DNA from: an uncultured Clostridia bacterium
GTDB lineage: Bacteria; Bacillota; Clostridia; Oscillospirales; CAG-272
DNA: 5,858 bases
Assembly (NCBI GenBank): GCA_947624945.1
Contig: CANQMJ010000144.1
Span: 1 to 5,858 of the forward strand
Direction of reading: 5' to 3'
Positions 5,454 through 5,858 of the stretch are shown here, one piece after another. The notes under the pieces are model-generated. The model was not told the DNA's origin. It saw only the letters and a list, made by a program, of their open reading frames with translations, and did not search any database. Made by a program: the position numbers and the translations under genes. Position 1 is the stretch's first letter. Each line of letters opens with the position of its first letter.

Positions 5454-5482
5454 ATTATACGGCATATCCGTCATTTTGTCAA
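5454..5482 (-). promoter_or_regulatory. perfect-consensus SigA promoter of the antitoxin-kinase pair
   Basis: On the minus strand TTGACA (5482-5477), a 17-bp spacer and TATAAT (5459-5454) match the SigA consensus at all twelve positions. The antitoxin ATG is 41 nt beyond the -10 box. A promoter this strong usually needs repression, which fits an autoregulated toxin-antitoxin operon. Confidence 0.9.
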
Positions 5483-5492
5483 CAATAAAATG
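5472..5492. promoter_or_regulatory. inverted repeat over the -35 box, candidate antitoxin operator
   Basis: CATTTT (5472-5477) and AAAATG (5487-5492) are perfect inverted arms 9 bp apart, with smaller arms TTGT/ACAA (5476-5485) nested inside. The repeat covers the -35 box, where ribbon-helix-helix antitoxins commonly bind. The arms are A/T-rich, so chance symmetry cannot be excluded. Confidence 0.4.
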
Positions 5493-5524
5493 CAGTTGAA
5501 GCACATTTGCATAGTGTATGTTTG

Positions 5525-5858
5525 TCAATGAAGTGTTACAAAGAAATTATGTAAAAACTCACGAGGCGAGAGCCAGCCGAGAGGACGCATGGGAAAGTTG
5601 TTGTATCGGTAGCTGTGAACAGCGAGCTGCTTTTTGAAATCGTTGAAAGAGAAGAATTTGTGGGCAGCGTAGAAGTATTCGTTGTCTTTGCGGTGTGAGC
5701 GCTCGACCTTGCCATTGTGGCGTGGAGTGTAAGGTCTGATGAGCTTGTGCTTGATGCCGCGCTGTTCGAGGCGCGCCTCGAACAGCGTGGGCGTTGGACG
5801 CGCCTGCTGCAGCAGGCGCTTGGTGAACTCCGCACCGTTGTCGGTCTGAACACACTCG
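5525..5858 (-). CDS. IS481-like DDE transposase, C-terminal fragment
   Basis: The open frame enters from the right edge and ends at TGA 5527-5525, giving 110 residues of the catalytic core and C-terminus. QTDNGAEF carries the second Asp of the DDE triad, and IKHKLIRPYTPRHNGKVERS carries the catalytic Glu in KVERS; then RKDNEYFY and FPMRPLGWLSPREFL, the usual ending of this group. These proteins cut and join IS ends as RNase H-fold recombinases. The Asp-Glu gap is 45 residues, longer than the classical 35; the stretch LFEARLEQRGIKHK fills it. No frameshift is seen in the visible part. The N-terminal HTH and first Asp are outside the window, so activity cannot be judged. The DNA is noticeably more G/C-rich than the antitoxin promoter region beside it. 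Confidence 0.85.
   Translation of the reverse strand, partial: ECVQTDNGAEFTKRLLQQARPTPTLFEARLEQRGIKHKLIRPYTPRHNGKVERSHRKDNEYFYAAHKFFSFNDFKKQLAVHSYRYNNFPMRPLGWLSPREFLHNFFVTLH
5760..5787. repeat. 28-bp perfect palindrome inside the transposase gene
   Basis: The sequence CGCTGTTCGAGGCG (5760-5773) is followed immediately by its exact reverse complement (5774-5787), with no spacer. It encodes the LFEARLEQ part of the transposase. Both strands could extrude a cruciform, and the mRNA could fold a very stable hairpin. Confidence 0.9.
5800..5819. repeat. 20-bp perfect palindrome inside the transposase gene
   Basis: GCGCCTGCTGCAGCAGGCGC is its own reverse complement. It encodes RLLQQA, twelve bases from the 28-bp palindrome, so two adjacent hairpins could form in the transposase mRNA. 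Confidence 0.9.

Larger units (their letters stand above)
5515..5858 (-). mobile_element. 3' end of an IS481-like insertion sequence, cut by the window edge
   Basis: The transposase 3' end and a short non-coding tail are present; the rest lies beyond the right edge. The element end is placed near 5515 because the plus strand there begins TGTATGTTTGTCAATGAAG, just outside the transposase stop, and TGT...ACA ends are usual for this group. The exact tip and the target duplication cannot be fixed without the other end. The insertion stops about 33 bp before the -35 box of the antitoxin promoter. Confidence 0.7.

Noticed and set aside
5536..5855. Two other minus-strand frames over the IS
   Set aside because: The transposase is read in the third frame, which has no start inside the window but carries the DDE motifs.
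1..5858. CRISPR array, tRNA or rRNA gene
   Set aside because: No regularly spaced repeats, cloverleaf-like sequence or rRNA-like segments were seen on either strand.

Overview
The window looks like a mobile, accessory stretch of a Clostridia-type (Bacillota) genome, probably from an anaerobic gut bacterium. The evidence is consensus SigA-type promoters, purine-rich GGAGG/GAGGTGA ribosome binding sites, TTG and GTG starts, and a conjugation gene set typical of Tn1549/CTn-like integrative elements of Clostridia. The species cannot be read from the sequence.

Layout. (1) Bases 1-784: a possible divergent gene start at the left edge, then an intact TetR-type regulator (302-784, +). Its promoter (TTGACA, 17 bp, TATCAT) carries a perfect TetR-like inverted repeat over the -10 box. 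(2) 801-1142 (-): the decayed C-terminal half of a second TetR regulator, tail to tail with the first. It has an internal TAG and has lost its whole DNA-binding domain. (3) 1143-1396: a junction zone without a recognised gene. It holds a possible 31-codon hydrophobic peptide gene (1237-1332, +) and a long imperfect stem-loop. (4) 1397-4429 (-): three overlapping genes of a conjugative element, read right to left. They are a TOPRIM/DUF3991 primase-like protein with a TTG start, a VirD4/TraG coupling ATPase, and a small winged-HTH protein with a GTG start inside the coupling-protein gene. (5) 4446-4498: two back-to-back terminator-like hairpins directly before the ribosome binding site of the TOPRIM gene. 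(6) 4515-5482 (-): a two-gene toxin-antitoxin-like module, a RelB/DinJ-type ribbon-helix-helix antitoxin and a zeta/PezT-like P-loop kinase, overlapping by 8 bp under a perfect TTGACA-17-TATAAT promoter. (7) 5515-5858 (-): the 3' end of an IS481-like insertion sequence running off the window, with two perfect DNA palindromes in its transposase gene.

How it fits together. The conjugation genes are only a fragment of a transfer machine: the window has the coupling ATPase and a DNA-processing accessory protein, but no relaxase, no VirB4, no channel protein and no integrase. Transfer genes stop at about 1397, and beyond the junction zone lies a TetR gene cut off at its N-terminal end. This suggests a rearranged or truncated element edge. 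The kinase/antitoxin pair sits upstream of the transfer genes in the same direction and probably acts as an addiction module for the element. The TetR gene on the left appears to be a separate, self-regulated unit.

The points that most deserve a second look are the DinJ-type antitoxin paired with a zeta-like kinase, the tandem terminators abutting the TOPRIM start, the cysteine-less CHC2-like domain, the decayed TetR copy at the junction, the possible membrane micropeptide, and the two palindromes in the transposase gene. No wholly new system is demonstrated here.
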